A stretch of 64,000 nt of DNA from Sphingomonas lenta. GTDB lineage: Bacteria > Pseudomonadota > Alphaproteobacteria > Sphingomonadales > Sphingomonadaceae. Within the stretch, counting starts at the first letter, position 1, and the number at the start of each line of letters is the position of its first letter. The notes beneath the pieces were generated by a model, which saw only the letters and a program-made list of their open reading frames with translations, was not told the origin of the DNA and made no database searches. Below, one piece after another: positions 1-9,954 of the stretch. Position numbers and translations under genes: made by a program. The stretch covers positions 868,001-932,000 of the forward strand of contig NZ_NSLI01000003.1 of NCBI RefSeq assembly GCF_002288825.1. Reading direction: 5' to 3'.

Positions 1-106
1 CATCCAGCCGCACTCCACCCGCCGCCGCATCGCGCTAGGATTGCGCAAGTTACGCGGCAAGCAGCTCGAGAACCCGTGGAAGAAGCATGACAACATCCCG
101 CTCTAA
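1..106 (+). CDS. pccB: Propionyl-CoA carboxylase beta chain, C-terminal end (partial)
   Basis: The window opens inside a gene whose last 34 codons (from base 2, stop TAA at 104-106) end in KKHDNIPL. A basic C-terminal end of this form (R-rich helix, then PWKKH.NIPL) is characteristic of the carboxyltransferase beta subunit of propionyl-CoA carboxylase; the human enzyme ends in a closely similar KHANIPL. The beta subunit transfers carboxyl from biotin to propionyl-CoA to give (S)-methylmalonyl-CoA. The alpha chain (pccA) and the downstream epimerase and mutase lie in the same direction in this window, which supports the call. Only the tail is visible, so the catalytic region cannot be checked. 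Confidence 0.8.
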   Translation, partial: IQPHSTRRRIALGLRKLRGKQLENPWKKHDNIPL

Positions 107-206
107 CGGCCCACGTCGGCCTGCCTGGGTGCGCTGGCTGGTCATGCTCGGCGTGGTCGCGGCGGTGCTGACACTGTTAATCCGGCTGGCGGATTACCTT
201 CTGTGA
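87..206 (+). CDS. Small single-pass membrane protein, 39 aa
   Basis: A short ORF starts with ATG at 87, overlapping the last 20 bases of pccB in another frame, behind a good Shine-Dalgarno stretch (GGAAGAAG at 78-85). It encodes 39 residues: a basic N-terminus (SRSNGPRRPAWVRW) followed by one hydrophobic helix at about residues 18-35. Its stop lies 10 bases before the methylmalonyl-CoA epimerase start, so it fits tightly in the operon. By the positive-inside rule the N-terminus should be cytoplasmic. No function is known. It could be a chance ORF, but the ribosome site, tight packing and membrane-like composition argue that it is real. Confidence 0.6.
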   Translation: MTTSRSNGPRRPAWVRWLVMLGVVAAVLTLLIRLADYLL

Positions 207-216
207 AGGACGCACG

Positions 217-636
217 ATGAACCTCGGCCGCCTCAACCATGTCGGCGTCGCTACGCCCTCCATCGAGCGCTCGGTCGAGACCTACCGCACGTTGCTCGGC
301 GCGACTGCGGTCGGCGAGCCGTTCGACTTGCCCGCGCAGGGCGTGCGCGTGTGCTTCGTCGACGCGCCGAACACGCAGGTGGAGCTGATCCAGCCCTTGG
401 ACGAGAAATCACCGATCGCTGGCTTCCTCGCCAAGAACCCGGCGGGCGGGCAGCACCACCTCTGCTTCGAGGTGCCGGACATCCAAGCCGCCGTCGCCGA
501 ACTTGAGGAGCGCGGCGCGACCGTGCTGGGCGAACCGCGTATCGGCGCGCATGGGACGCCGATCGTGTTCGTCCACCCGCGCAATTTCGGCGGCGTGCTG
601 GTGGAGCTGATGGAGGAGCCGAAAGGCGATCATTGA
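217..636 (+). CDS. mce: Methylmalonyl-CoA epimerase
   Basis: This 139-aa protein of the vicinal oxygen chelate (VOC/glyoxalase) fold interconverts (S)- and (R)-methylmalonyl-CoA, linking propionyl-CoA carboxylase to the mutase. The N-terminal LNHVGVATPS (His8), the central GGQHHLCFEV (His80/81) and the C-terminal GVLVELME (Glu130) match the metal-ligand positions of the family. Length is normal for a single-domain bacterial epimerase. The ATG at 217 follows a GAAGGA ribosome site 6 bases upstream. It sits between pccB and the mutase gene in one operon, which makes the specific epimerase call much more likely than a generic VOC protein. Confidence 0.9.
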   Translation: MNLGRLNHVGVATPSIERSVETYRTLLGATAVGEPFDLPAQGVRVCFVDAPNTQVELIQPLDEKSPIAGFLAKNPAGGQHHLCFEVPDIQAAVAELEERGATVLGEPRIGAHGTPIVFVHPRNFGGVLVELMEEPKGDH

Positions 637-652
637 GCATAGGGGAGGGCGC

Positions 653-1438
653 ATGACCGAATACCGGACGATCCTGGCGGAGCGCCGCGGCGACGTGCTC
701 CACTTGACGCTGAACCGCCCCGAGCGGTTGAACGCTCTGTCGCTGGAGAGCGCGGAGGAGATGTCGGCGGCGCTGGCGAAGCTCGACGGCGCGCGCGCGG
801 TGCTGATCACGGGGGCGGGGCGCGCCTTCTGCTCGGGCGCGGACTTGCAGGCGCGTGGCGAACGCTCGGTGAGCGGCGGCGAGGCGTCGGACGAGGCGCT
901 GACCCGCTGGTACAACCCGCTAATGGCGCGCCTCGCCGAGCTGCCCGTCCCGGTCGTCACCGCGGTGAACGGCCCGGCGGCGGGGATCGGCTGTTCGCTC
1001 GCGCTCGCCGCCGACTTTGCGGTCGCGGGACGCTCGGCCTACTTCCTCCAGGCGTTCGTCAATATTGGCCTGGTGCCCGACGGTGGGGCGTCGTGGATGC
1101 TCCCGCGCTTGGTGGGCAAGGCGCGCGCGACCGAGATGATGATGCTAGGCGAGAAGATCGGCGCGGAGAAGGCGGAAGGCTGGGGCCTGATCCACGCGTG
1201 CGTGGACGACGACGCGCTGATGGAGCACGCGACCGCGCTCGCCGATCGCCTCGCGCGCGGGCCGACGGTGGCGTTGGGCGTCATGCGGCGGAACATTGCG
1301 CGGGCGATGGACGGGACCTACGGCGACGCCATGCAGCGCGAGGCGGCCGGACAGCGGACCGCCGCCGGAACAGCCGACGCCATCGAAGGCGCCCGCGCGT
1401 TCCTGGAGAAGCGGGCGCCCGCGTTCAAAGGACAGTGA
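653..1438 (+). CDS. Enoyl-CoA hydratase/isomerase family protein (PaaG-like)
   Basis: A 261-aa crotonase-fold protein. The CoA-binding and oxyanion-hole signature is clear: [10 protein letters not shown] at residues 21-30, [12 protein letters not shown] at 54-65, and [16 protein letters not shown] at 107-122. The second catalytic region reads [11 protein letters not shown], with Asp143 where hydratases usually have Glu. That pattern is seen in PaaG-type isomerases and related enzymes, so isomerase activity is as likely as hydration. It lies 16 bases after mce and its TGA ends one base before the mutase ATG, so it is cotranscribed with the propionyl-CoA genes. Its exact substrate is not deducible. 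GGGAGGGC precedes the ATG. Confidence 0.85.
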   Translation: MTEYRTILAERRGDVLHLTLNRPERLNALSLESAEEMSAALAKLDGARAVLITGAGRAFCSGADLQARGERSVSGGEASDEALTRWYNPLMARLAELPVPVVTAVNGPAAGIGCSLALAADFAVAGRSAYFLQAFVNIGLVPDGGASWMLPRLVGKARATEMMMLGEKIGAEKAEGWGLIHACVDDDALMEHATALADRLARGPTVALGVMRRNIARAMDGTYGDAMQREAAGQRTAAGTADAIEGARAFLEKRAPAFKGQ

Positions 1439-1439
1439 C

Positions 1440-3667
<2,228 letters not shown>

Positions 3668-3671
<4 letters not shown>

Positions 3672-4033
3672 CCGACGACGAGACCCGCGTCAAACCAGCC
3701 GACCAAGCCGGGCCGGCGCACTACGGCGAGGCGCTGCTCTACGACCTCGCCAAATTCATCACCACGCTCTCGCTGCTCATATTGGGTGGCCTTCTGACGG
3801 TTCGCGAAGAGACGCAGGCGGGTGAGTTGAAGCCCACCAGCGTCATCTTGGTGGCCGTGGCCGTCGCGATCGCGGGCGTTCTGGCGTTCTCGGCCGCTAC
3901 ATCCCTGGCCGACGCGCGGGCGAGAGGGCGCGAGCCGCAGCGATGGCTGCCGCTGCAGATCAGAGCCTCCGGCCTGTTCATGGGTGTAGGGGTCGGCGCA
4001 TTCCTCGCGATCTGGCTTGATACCCTGTCGTGA
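3668..4033 (+). CDS. Three-helix membrane protein, 121 aa, unknown function
   Basis: The GTG start overlaps the mutase stop (GTGA), indicating translational coupling. The protein has an acidic, polar N-terminus of about 25 residues and then three hydrophobic segments near residues 30-46, 57-78 and 97-117, separated by short charged loops ([20 protein letters not shown]). It is an inner-membrane protein with no motif I recognise. Position in the operon suggests cotranscription with the methylmalonyl-CoA genes, but nothing in the sequence ties it to that pathway. Confidence 0.75.
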
Positions 4034-4064
4034 ACTGGGCGCGTCCCGGTAAGTCGATCGCGAC

Positions 4065-4874
4065 ATGACCTTGGGCTTCTCCGTCGCCGAGCTTGCTCCT
4101 GTCGGCTCCGCGCCGGGCGGGCTGAAGATGGGGCTGCGACGACTTTCCGAAGCGGACTGGCTCCAACGTGATTTCGACCGCGCTGCCCGCGCGTCCGTGT
4201 TCGACGCGCATCCGGACGCCGTGCGGGTCCTGCCCGAAGCCGAATCGGCCGTCCGCGAGCTCGCCGCCATGCTCGGCGTTCCCGGCGGCCTCGCCGAAGC
4301 CGCACGGGCGACCTGGGAGGACCTCTGTCTCCTGCTCCCCGGCCCCGACGGCGCCTACCGCCTGGTCGCCGGCGCGGTCGGCTTCCCGACCGACTGGCGG
4401 CTCCACGAGAAGATGGGCCTGCCGCTCGCCGAGGTGCACGCGCCCATCCACGGTTATGCGGAGAAGCTGTCGAGCGGGGTGGACCATTTCTTCGCGACGC
4501 TCCGACCCGGCCCGATCTTCGGCCGCGCCAATTGGTTCGTCGTGCCGACGGCTGACTGGCGCTACCTGCCGGAGGGCGATCCCGCCGAGCGCTTCGCGCA
4601 GGTCACCCCCGACAACGCCGGCCGGACGCTTTTCGTCCGCTGCGAGCGCCAGACGCTCCGCCGGCTGCCGGACAGCGGCGCGGTGCTGTTCACCATCGGC
4701 ATCCACGTCGCCCGGCTCGACGCACTGCCGGACAGCGTCGTCCAGGGCGTCGCCCACGCCGTCATCGCCGTGCCTGCAGGCGAGCGCGAGCGTCGTGCTG
4801 CCCCGTACTACGCCGATGCGCTCGCGGCCTACGCTTGCGGCTTGGCCGATCGAACGGCAAGGAGCGCGGCATGA
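4065..4874 (+). CDS. DUF3445 family protein (heme-dependent oxidative N-demethylase-like)
   Basis: A 269-aa protein with features of the DUF3445 / HODM alpha-subunit-like family: [14 protein letters not shown] near the N-terminus, [18 protein letters not shown] in the middle, then FGRANWFVV, the Arg-rich [13 protein letters not shown], and FTIGIHV. Characterised relatives bind heme through a PAS-like fold and oxidatively demethylate amines, but most family members are untested. No partner reductase subunits are visible nearby. Its stop overlaps the bioB ATG (ATGA), so the two are coupled. The ATG at 4065 has only a weak ribosome site; an internal start is possible. Its link to propionyl-CoA metabolism is unknown. 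Confidence 0.8.
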   Translation: MTLGFSVAELAPVGSAPGGLKMGLRRLSEADWLQRDFDRAARASVFDAHPDAVRVLPEAESAVRELAAMLGVPGGLAEAARATWEDLCLLLPGPDGAYRLVAGAVGFPTDWRLHEKMGLPLAEVHAPIHGYAEKLSSGVDHFFATLRPGPIFGRANWFVVPTADWRYLPEGDPAERFAQVTPDNAGRTLFVRCERQTLRRLPDSGAVLFTIGIHVARLDALPDSVVQGVAHAVIAVPAGERERRAAPYYADALAAYACGLADRTARSAA

Positions 4875-6007
4875 TAGGAGAGAGCGTGCAAACAACCCCG
4901 TTCGTTTCGAGCCCAGTCGAGAAACGGATCCAGGCGCACCCCGCGGAGGGCGTCGCTGGCGCGACACCCTCGACCGAGCTCGACACGAACGGGGAGGGTG
5001 GCGGGCCCGCGCTCGACGAGGTCCGCACCGACTGGACCCGCGCCGAGATCGCCGCGCTGTTCGACCTACCCTTCACCGAGCTCGTCTTCCGCGCCGCCGA
5101 GGTGCACCGCACCCACCACGCGCACGGCCAGGTCCAGCTCGCGACGTTGCTCTCGATCAAGACCGGCGGCTGCCCGGAGGATTGCGGCTATTGCTCGCAA
5201 TCCGCCCACGCCGACACCGGCCTCACGGCGACCAAGCTCATGGACGTCCGCGCCGTGCTCCAGGCGGCGGCGCAGGCCAAGGACGCGGGCTCGCAGCGCT
5301 TCTGCATGGGTGCCGCCTGGCGTAACCTCAAGGACCGCGACATGGACGCGATCTGCGCCATGGTGGAGGGCGTGCGCGCCATGGGGCTGGAGACGTGCAT
5401 GACGCTTGGCATGCTCGAACCGCACCAGGCCCGGCGCCTCGCCGACGCCGGCCTCGACTATTACAACCACAATATCGACACCTCGCCCGAGCGCTACGGC
5501 GAGGTCATCTCGACGCGCACCTTCGCCGACCGGCTGGAGACGCTGGAGAATGTGCGCGAGGCTGGCATCAACGTCTGCTGCGGCGGTATCGTCGGCATGG
5601 GCGAGACGCGCGAGGACCGCGTCGGCTTCGTCCACGCGCTCGCCACGCTCCCGCGCCATCCGGAAAGCGTCCCTGTCAACGCGCTCGTGCCGGTCAAGGG
5701 CACGCCCTTGGGCGATATGCTCGCCGACACCCCAATGGCGAAGATCGACGACATCGAGTTCGTCCGCACCGTCGCCGTCGCGCGCATCACCATGCCGATG
5801 AGCACCGTCCGCCTCTCCGCCGGCCGCGAGAGCATGGGGGAAGCGACGCAGGCGCTCTGCTTCCTGGCGGGCGCGAACTCGATCTTCACCGGTGACAAGC
5901 TGCTCACCACCGGCAACCGCGGCGACAGTGCCGACGCCGCATTGTTCGCGAAGCTGGGGTTGACGCCGCTCGCGGGCGAGGAACCGATGCGGGCGGCAGC
6001 GGAATGA
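4871..6007 (+). CDS. bioB: Biotin synthase with an N-terminal palindromic-element insertion
   Basis: A radical SAM enzyme that inserts sulfur into dethiobiotin. The CxxxCxxC cluster motif is Cys101, Cys105 and Cys108 ([13 protein letters not shown]), followed by family blocks [26 protein letters not shown] and [10 protein letters not shown]. In E. coli BioB the first of these cysteines is near residue 53, so this protein has about 48 extra N-terminal residues. They coincide with a palindromic DNA element (4898-4992) read in frame. The start at 4871 is supported by AAGGAGC upstream and ATGA overlap with the previous gene; no ATG, GTG or TTG lies in frame between the element and the conserved Trp-containing start of the domain, so the element must be translated. 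The product supplies biotin needed by PccA in the same operon. Confidence 0.96.
   Translation: MIGESVQTTPFVSSPVEKRIQAHPAEGVAGATPSTELDTNGEGGGPALDEVRTDWTRAEIAALFDLPFTELVFRAAEVHRTHHAHGQVQLATLLSIKTGGCPEDCGYCSQSAHADTGLTATKLMDVRAVLQAAAQAKDAGSQRFCMGAAWRNLKDRDMDAICAMVEGVRAMGLETCMTLGMLEPHQARRLADAGLDYYNHNIDTSPERYGEVISTRTFADRLETLENVREAGINVCCGGIVGMGETREDRVGFVHALATLPRHPESVPVNALVPVKGTPLGDMLADTPMAKIDDIEFVRTVAVARITMPMSTVRLSAGRESMGEATQALCFLAGANSIFTGDKLLTTGNRGDSADAALFAKLGLTPLAGEEPMRAAAE
4898..4992 (+). repeat. Palindromic element family A, copy 1 (inside bioB)
   Basis: An imperfect inverted repeat lies within the bioB coding sequence. The left arm starts CCGTTCGTTTCGAGC at 4898 and the right arm ends GCTCGACACGAACGG at 4992; the arms pair at 14 of 15 positions. 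The left arm extends through AGTCGAGAAACGG to 4927. It is read in frame and contributes about 32 residues (from [10 protein letters not shown] to STELDTNG). Two more copies with the same outer arms lie inside pccA. Confidence 0.85.
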
Positions 6008-6186
6008 ATGACGCTTTGGAGTTCAGCGCGGACGAGCTGAATATGCTCAACAACTGCCTGAACGAGCTGTGCAACGGCGTGCGCATCGAGGACTGGGAAT
6101 TTCAGACGCGCATCGGCTGGACCCGTGCCGAGGTTCGGGAGCTGCTGGATAAGATCAACATGCGCCTTCCGGCTGTGAGAAGGTGA
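6004..6186 (+). CDS. Conserved-looking 60-aa acidic protein, unknown function
   Basis: The ATG overlaps the bioB stop (ATGA) and the stop lies 16 bases before pccA, so this small gene is embedded in the operon. The product is helical and amphipathic: [20 protein letters not shown], then a segment with conserved-looking aromatic positions ([17 protein letters not shown]) and a basic tail. No signal peptide or membrane segment is visible. I do not recognise the family. The two cysteines (in NNCLNELC) are spaced CxxxxC. Its placement between biotin synthase and the biotin-carrying subunit invites a role with the carboxylase, but this is context only. Confidence 0.75.
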   Translation: MNDALEFSADELNMLNNCLNELCNGVRIEDWEFQTRIGWTRAEVRELLDKINMRLPAVRR

Positions 6187-6202
6187 GGGATAGGCGAGGC
6201 TA

Positions 6203-8395
6203 ATGTTCAACAAGATCCTGGTCGCCAACCGCGGCGAGATCGCGTGCCGGGTGTTCCGGACCGCCAAGCGCATGGGCCTGAAGACGGTCGCGGTCTATTC
6301 CGACGCCGATGCGCGATCCCCGCACGTGCTGATGGCCGACGAGGCGGTGCGGCTCGGGCCCGCGCCGGCGGCGGAGAGCTACCTTAAGGCCGAGCTGATC
6401 CTGCTCGCCGCCAAGGAGACGGGCGCGGACTGCATCCATCCCGGCTACGGCTTCCTCTCCGAACGCGAGTCGTTCGCGCGCGCCTGCGCCGACGCCGGCA
6501 TCGCCTTCGTCGGCCCGCCGCCGAACGCGATCGCGGCAATGGGCGACAAGATCGAGTCGAAGAAGCTCGCCGCCCAGGCGGGCGTCAACGTCGTCCCCGG
6601 CTATCTGGGCGACATCGCCGACACGGACGAGGCGGTCCGCATCGCGTCCGACATCGGCTACCCCGTGATGATGAAGGCGAGCGCCGGCGGCGGCGGCAAG
6701 GGGATGCGGCTCGCCTGGTCGGAGCAGGACGTGCGCGAGGGCTTCGAGGCGACCAAGCGCGAGGGCCTGGCGAGCTTCGGCGACGACCGCGTGTTCATCG
6801 AGAAATTTATCGAATCGCCCCGCCACATCGAGATCCAGGTGCTCGGCGATCAGCACGGCAACATCGTCTATCTGGGCGAGCGCGAATGCTCGATCCAGCG
6901 CCGCCATCAAAAGGTCGTCGAGGAGGCGCCGTCGCCCTTCGTCACCCCCGAGATGCGCCGCGCCATGGGCGAGCAGGCGGTGGCTCTGGCGAGGGCGGTC
7001 GGTTACCACTCGGCGGGCACCGTCGAGCTGATCGTGTCGGGCGCGGACACGACCGGCAAGAGCTTCTACTTCCTCGAGATGAACACGCGGCTCCAGGTCG
7101 AGCACCCCGTCACCGAGGCGGTGACGGGCGTCGACCTGGTCGAGCAGATGATCCGCGTCGCCTATGGTGAAAAGCTGCCGTTCGGCCAGGACGACATCAC
7201 GCTCACCGGCCACGCGATCGAGAACCGCGTCTACGCCGAGGACCCGTATCGCGGCTTCCTGCCGAGCATCGGGCGGCTGGTGCGGTACAACCCGCCCGAG
7301 GCCGACGCGCGTCAGGAGCCGGTCACCCCACCCCCGTTCGCTTCGAGCGCTCCCCAGCGTGTCTCGACTGAGCTCGACACGAACGGTGGAGGGGGCGGCC
7401 CCAGCCCTCAACCGTTCGCTTCGAGCGTAGTCGAGAAGCCTTTGGGCGATGACGGCCTGATCTGTTTCTCGACTACGCTCGAGACGAACGGAAGGGGCGA
7501 GGCTACGAACGGGAGTGGTTACGTCCGCGTCGACGACGGCGTCGCCGAGGGCGGCGAGGTGTCGATGTTCTACGATCCCATGATCGCCAAGCTCGTCACC
7601 TGGGCTCCCACGCGCGATGAGGCCGCCAACCTTCAGGTCGCGGCGCTGGACCAGTTCGAGATCGTCGGGCCGGGCCACAATCTCGACTTCCTCTCAGCCC
7701 TCATGCAGCACCCCCGCTTCCGCTCGGGCGAGCTGACGACGGGGTTCATCGCCGAGGAGTATCCGGAGGGCTTCCAAGGCGCGCCTGCGACCGCGGAGCT
7801 GACGCAAACGCTCGCCGCCGTCGCCGCCTTTGCTGCCACCGCCCACGCCGACCGCGCGCGGCGCGTGGACGGGCAGCTGGGGCGTCGCTTGACACCGCCC
7901 GCCGACTGGGTCGTGCGGATTGGCGGCGAGGACCACGCGGTCCACGTCTCGACCGACGGCCTGACCGTCGATGGCGAGCCGCTCGACCTGTCGATGGAGT
8001 ACACGCCCGGCGACCGCGTGGTGGAGGTCGAAGCGGGCGAGGAGAGCTACGCGGTCAAGATCGAGCGCGCCCCCGCCGGCTTCCGCCTCAACGCGCGCGG
8101 GCGCACGCACAAGGTCCGCGTGCTGCCCGCCCGCCTCGCGCCGCTGGCGCAGCACCTGATCGAGAAGGTCCCGCCCGACCTGTCGCGCTACCTGCTCGCG
8201 CCCATGCCGGGTCTGCTCGTGCGCCTGCACGTGGGCGTGGGGGACCGCGTCGAGGCCGGCCAGCCGCTCGCCGTCGTGGAGGCGATGAAGATGGAGAACA
8301 TCCTGCGCGCAGGTAAATCGGGCACGGTCAAGACGGTCGAGGCCAGGCCCGGCGAGAGCCTGGCGGTGGACGCGGTCATTCTCGAACTGGAGTGA
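6203..8395 (+). CDS. pccA: Propionyl-CoA carboxylase alpha chain (biotin carboxylase + biotin carrier) with two in-frame palindromic insertions
   Basis: A 730-aa acyl-CoA carboxylase alpha subunit. It opens FNKILVANRGEIACRVFRTA, has the ATP-grasp glycine loop KASAGGGGKGMR and the carboxylase core ENRVYAEDPYRGFLPSIG, then a linker domain and a C-terminal biotinyl domain with the lysine in EAMKMEN (Lys696). It carboxylates biotin using ATP and bicarbonate; PccB completes the reaction. Between the core motif RLVRYNPPE and the next conserved block YVRVDDGVAEGGEVSMFYDP, where homologues have only a short loop, there are about 65 extra residues (roughly 373-438) encoded by two palindromic DNA elements. 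The frame and all flanking motifs are intact, so the gene appears functional. Confidence 0.96.
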   Translation: MFNKILVANRGEIACRVFRTAKRMGLKTVAVYSDADARSPHVLMADEAVRLGPAPAAESYLKAELILLAAKETGADCIHPGYGFLSERESFARACADAGIAFVGPPPNAIAAMGDKIESKKLAAQAGVNVVPGYLGDIADTDEAVRIASDIGYPVMMKASAGGGGKGMRLAWSEQDVREGFEATKREGLASFGDDRVFIEKFIESPRHIEIQVLGDQHGNIVYLGERECSIQRRHQKVVEEAPSPFVTPEMRRAMGEQAVALARAVGYHSAGTVELIVSGADTTGKSFYFLEMNTRLQVEHPVTEAVTGVDLVEQMIRVAYGEKLPFGQDDITLTGHAIENRVYAEDPYRGFLPSIGRLVRYNPPEADARQEPVTPPPFASSAPQRVSTELDTNGGGGGPSPQPFASSVVEKPLGDDGLICFSTTLETNGRGEATNGSGYVRVDDGVAEGGEVSMFYDPMIAKLVTWAPTRDEAANLQVAALDQFEIVGPGHNLDFLSALMQHPRFRSGELTTGFIAEEYPEGFQGAPATAELTQTLAAVAAFAATAHADRARRVDGQLGRRLTPPADWVVRIGGEDHAVHVSTDGLTVDGEPLDLSMEYTPGDRVVEVEAGEESYAVKIERAPAGFRLNARGRTHKVRVLPARLAPLAQHLIEKVPPDLSRYLLAPMPGLLVRLHVGVGDRVEAGQPLAVVEAMKMENILRAGKSGTVKTVEARPGESLAVDAVILELE
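7334..7386 (+). repeat. Palindromic element family A, copy 2 (inside pccA)
   Basis: The left arm CCGTTCGCTTCGAGC begins at 7334 and the right arm GCTCGACACGAACGG ends at 7386. The right arm is identical to that of the bioB copy. The element is short, with a central GTGTCTCGACTGA. It is read in frame as [18 protein letters not shown], close to the bioB-encoded peptide ends. Confidence 0.85.
7412..7491 (+). repeat. Palindromic element family A, copy 3 (inside pccA)
   Basis: This is the most complete copy. A 28-base left arm (7412-7439, starting CCGTTCGCTTCGAGCGTAGT) is matched by a 28-base right arm (7464-7491, ending CTCGAGACGAACGG) at about 25 positions, around a 24-base loop. It is read in frame as PFASSVVEKPLGDDGLICFS and following residues to TTLETNG. 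It lies 25 bases downstream of copy 2, so pccA carries a tandem pair. Confidence 0.88.
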
Positions 8396-8996
8396 GCGCC
8401 GCCTGACGCGCGCGCGGACGGACCAGCGCGCGCAGCTCTTCCAGCTCCTCAGGGGTGTCGACGTCGATCAGCTCGGCCGGGCTGGTCACGACGTGCCGCC
8501 CGCCCCTGACCAGGTCGCGCGCGCCTTGGTCGCCCCGGAGCGACATGAGGAAGTCGAACCGGTCGCGCCCGAAGATGCCGGGCGGCTTGGTCTGCGTCCC
8601 GTCCGACGAGGCGACGACGTGCGAAGGATTGTTCGCCACGTCGAACATCCGGTACACGTGCGAGACGGTGACGCGCGGCATGTCGGCGAGCGCGAACATG
8701 ACAGCCGCCGCATCGTGCCGGCGCGCGAACTCGACGCCGCGGCGGACCGAGCTGGCGATACCCTCGGCGGCCTCGTAGTTCCGGATCATCTCGAAGCCGT
8801 GGGCGGCGTAGTCGATGCGGCACCGATCCACGACCGCCGCGCGCGCCAGGAACGGCATGTCCTCCAGCGTGACGGCGACATGGACGCCCAGCGGCTTGCC
8901 CAGGAACTCCTCGTCCAGCTTGGAGCCGACATCGCCGTACCGCGCCGACCGGCCGGCGGCGAGGAGCACGAGCGCGGTGTTCTCAATCGTGATCAT
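8376..8996 (-). CDS. mocA: MobA-like nucleotidyltransferase (molybdenum cofactor cytidylyltransferase, MocA type)
   Basis: This 206-aa NTP-transferase-fold protein has the nucleotide-binding loop LLAAGRSARYG at residues 11-21 and the metal-binding ALADMPRV motif near the centre. MocA-type enzymes attach CMP to molybdopterin, and relatives attach GMP. Pairing with xdhC directly upstream (14-base overlap) points to cofactor maturation for a xanthine dehydrogenase/aldehyde oxidase-type molybdoenzyme, although no such enzyme is encoded in this window. Its 3' end overlaps the convergent pccA end by 20 bases. Which nucleotide it uses is not decided by what I can see. Confidence 0.85.
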   Translation of the reverse strand: MITIENTALVLLAAGRSARYGDVGSKLDEEFLGKPLGVHVAVTLEDMPFLARAAVVDRCRIDYAAHGFEMIRNYEAAEGIASSVRRGVEFARRHDAAAVMFALADMPRVTVSHVYRMFDVANNPSHVVASSDGTQTKPPGIFGRDRFDFLMSLRGDQGARDLVRGGRHVVTSPAELIDVDTPEELEELRALVRPRARQAALTPVRE

Positions 8997-9906
8997 GGAA
9001 CGCCCTCACGGTGGCGGCGGCGATCGACAGCGCGATCTCCGACGGGCCGACGGCGCCGATGGGGAGCCCGACCGGGCCGTCGATCCGGTCGATGTCGTGA
9101 GTGGGAACGCCCGCTTCGGCCAGGCGCTCCCGCCGCGCGGCATGGCTGCGTTTGCTCCCCAGCGCGCCGACATAGGTGGTCGGGTGGCGGAGCGCCTCGA
9201 TCAGCGCGGGGTCGTCGATCTTGGTGTCGTGACTGAGCGTGATCACCGCCGTCGCCGGACCGGGCTTGTAGGCTGCGATCGCCTCGTCCGGCCAGCGATC
9301 GTCGAGAGTCGTGTCGGGGAAGCGCTCGGGCGTGAGGAACCGCGCGCGGGGGTCGATGACGACCGCCCTCATGCCCAGCGTGCGGGCGAGGCCGACCAGC
9401 GACTGCGCGATCTGCACCGCGCCCACGATCAGCAACCGGCGCGGCGGGTCGTAGCGGTTGACGAACACCTCGCCCGTCTCCTGCGGGCGCAGCAAGGAGT
9501 GACCGGTGGCGAGGTCGGTCGTGACCGTCAGCGACCGACCATCCTCGCGCGCCTCGGTGACGCGGTCGAACAGTTCGGGGTCGAAGCCGTGCGCGGAGAC
9601 GGGCTGCACCATCACCGCGATCTCGCCGCCGCAGGGCAGGCCCACCTCCCAGGCGGCGGCGTCGGCGACACCGTAGCGCTTCAGCTGAAAGGGCGCGCCC
9701 GCGATCACGTCGGCGGCGGTCTGCAGGATGTCGGTCTCGACGCAGCCGCCCGACACCGACCCCTCGAACCGGCCGTCGGCGTGGACGAGCATGTGGCTGC
9801 CCTTCGGGCGCGGCGCGGAACCCCAGGTGGACACGACGGTCGCGATCGCCATCGGCTCGCCCCTCCAGGCGTGCGCGGCGGCGAGGACGCTGTCGTTGTC
9901 CGTCAT
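8983..9906 (-). CDS. xdhC: XdhC/CoxI family molybdoenzyme maturation protein
   Basis: A 307-aa protein with the two-part XdhC layout: an N-terminal XdhC/CoxI region (VVSTWGSAPRPKGSHMLV near residues 24-41, SVSGGCVETDI near 50-60) and a C-terminal Rossmann-like domain (LLIVGAVQIAQSLVGLAR and ITLSHDTKID). XdhC proteins bind the molybdenum cofactor, support its sulfuration and insert it into xanthine dehydrogenase-type enzymes. The start at 9906 gives the family N-terminus; the frame stays open to 10203 but that would run into the opposite gene. It is first in a two-gene operon with mocA and divergent from the phosphodiesterase gene, with a 48-base gap. Confidence 0.88.
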   Translation of the reverse strand: MTDNDSVLAAAHAWRGEPMAIATVVSTWGSAPRPKGSHMLVHADGRFEGSVSGGCVETDILQTAADVIAGAPFQLKRYGVADAAAWEVGLPCGGEIAVMVQPVSAHGFDPELFDRVTEAREDGRSLTVTTDLATGHSLLRPQETGEVFVNRYDPPRRLLIVGAVQIAQSLVGLARTLGMRAVVIDPRARFLTPERFPDTTLDDRWPDEAIAAYKPGPATAVITLSHDTKIDDPALIEALRHPTTYVGALGSKRSHAARRERLAEAGVPTHDIDRIDGPVGLPIGAVGPSEIALSIAAATVRAFHDHD

Positions 9907-9954
9907 GAAACCGTCCCAAGGGGCGGGCACGTTCCCGCCCCGGCCACAACGTAG

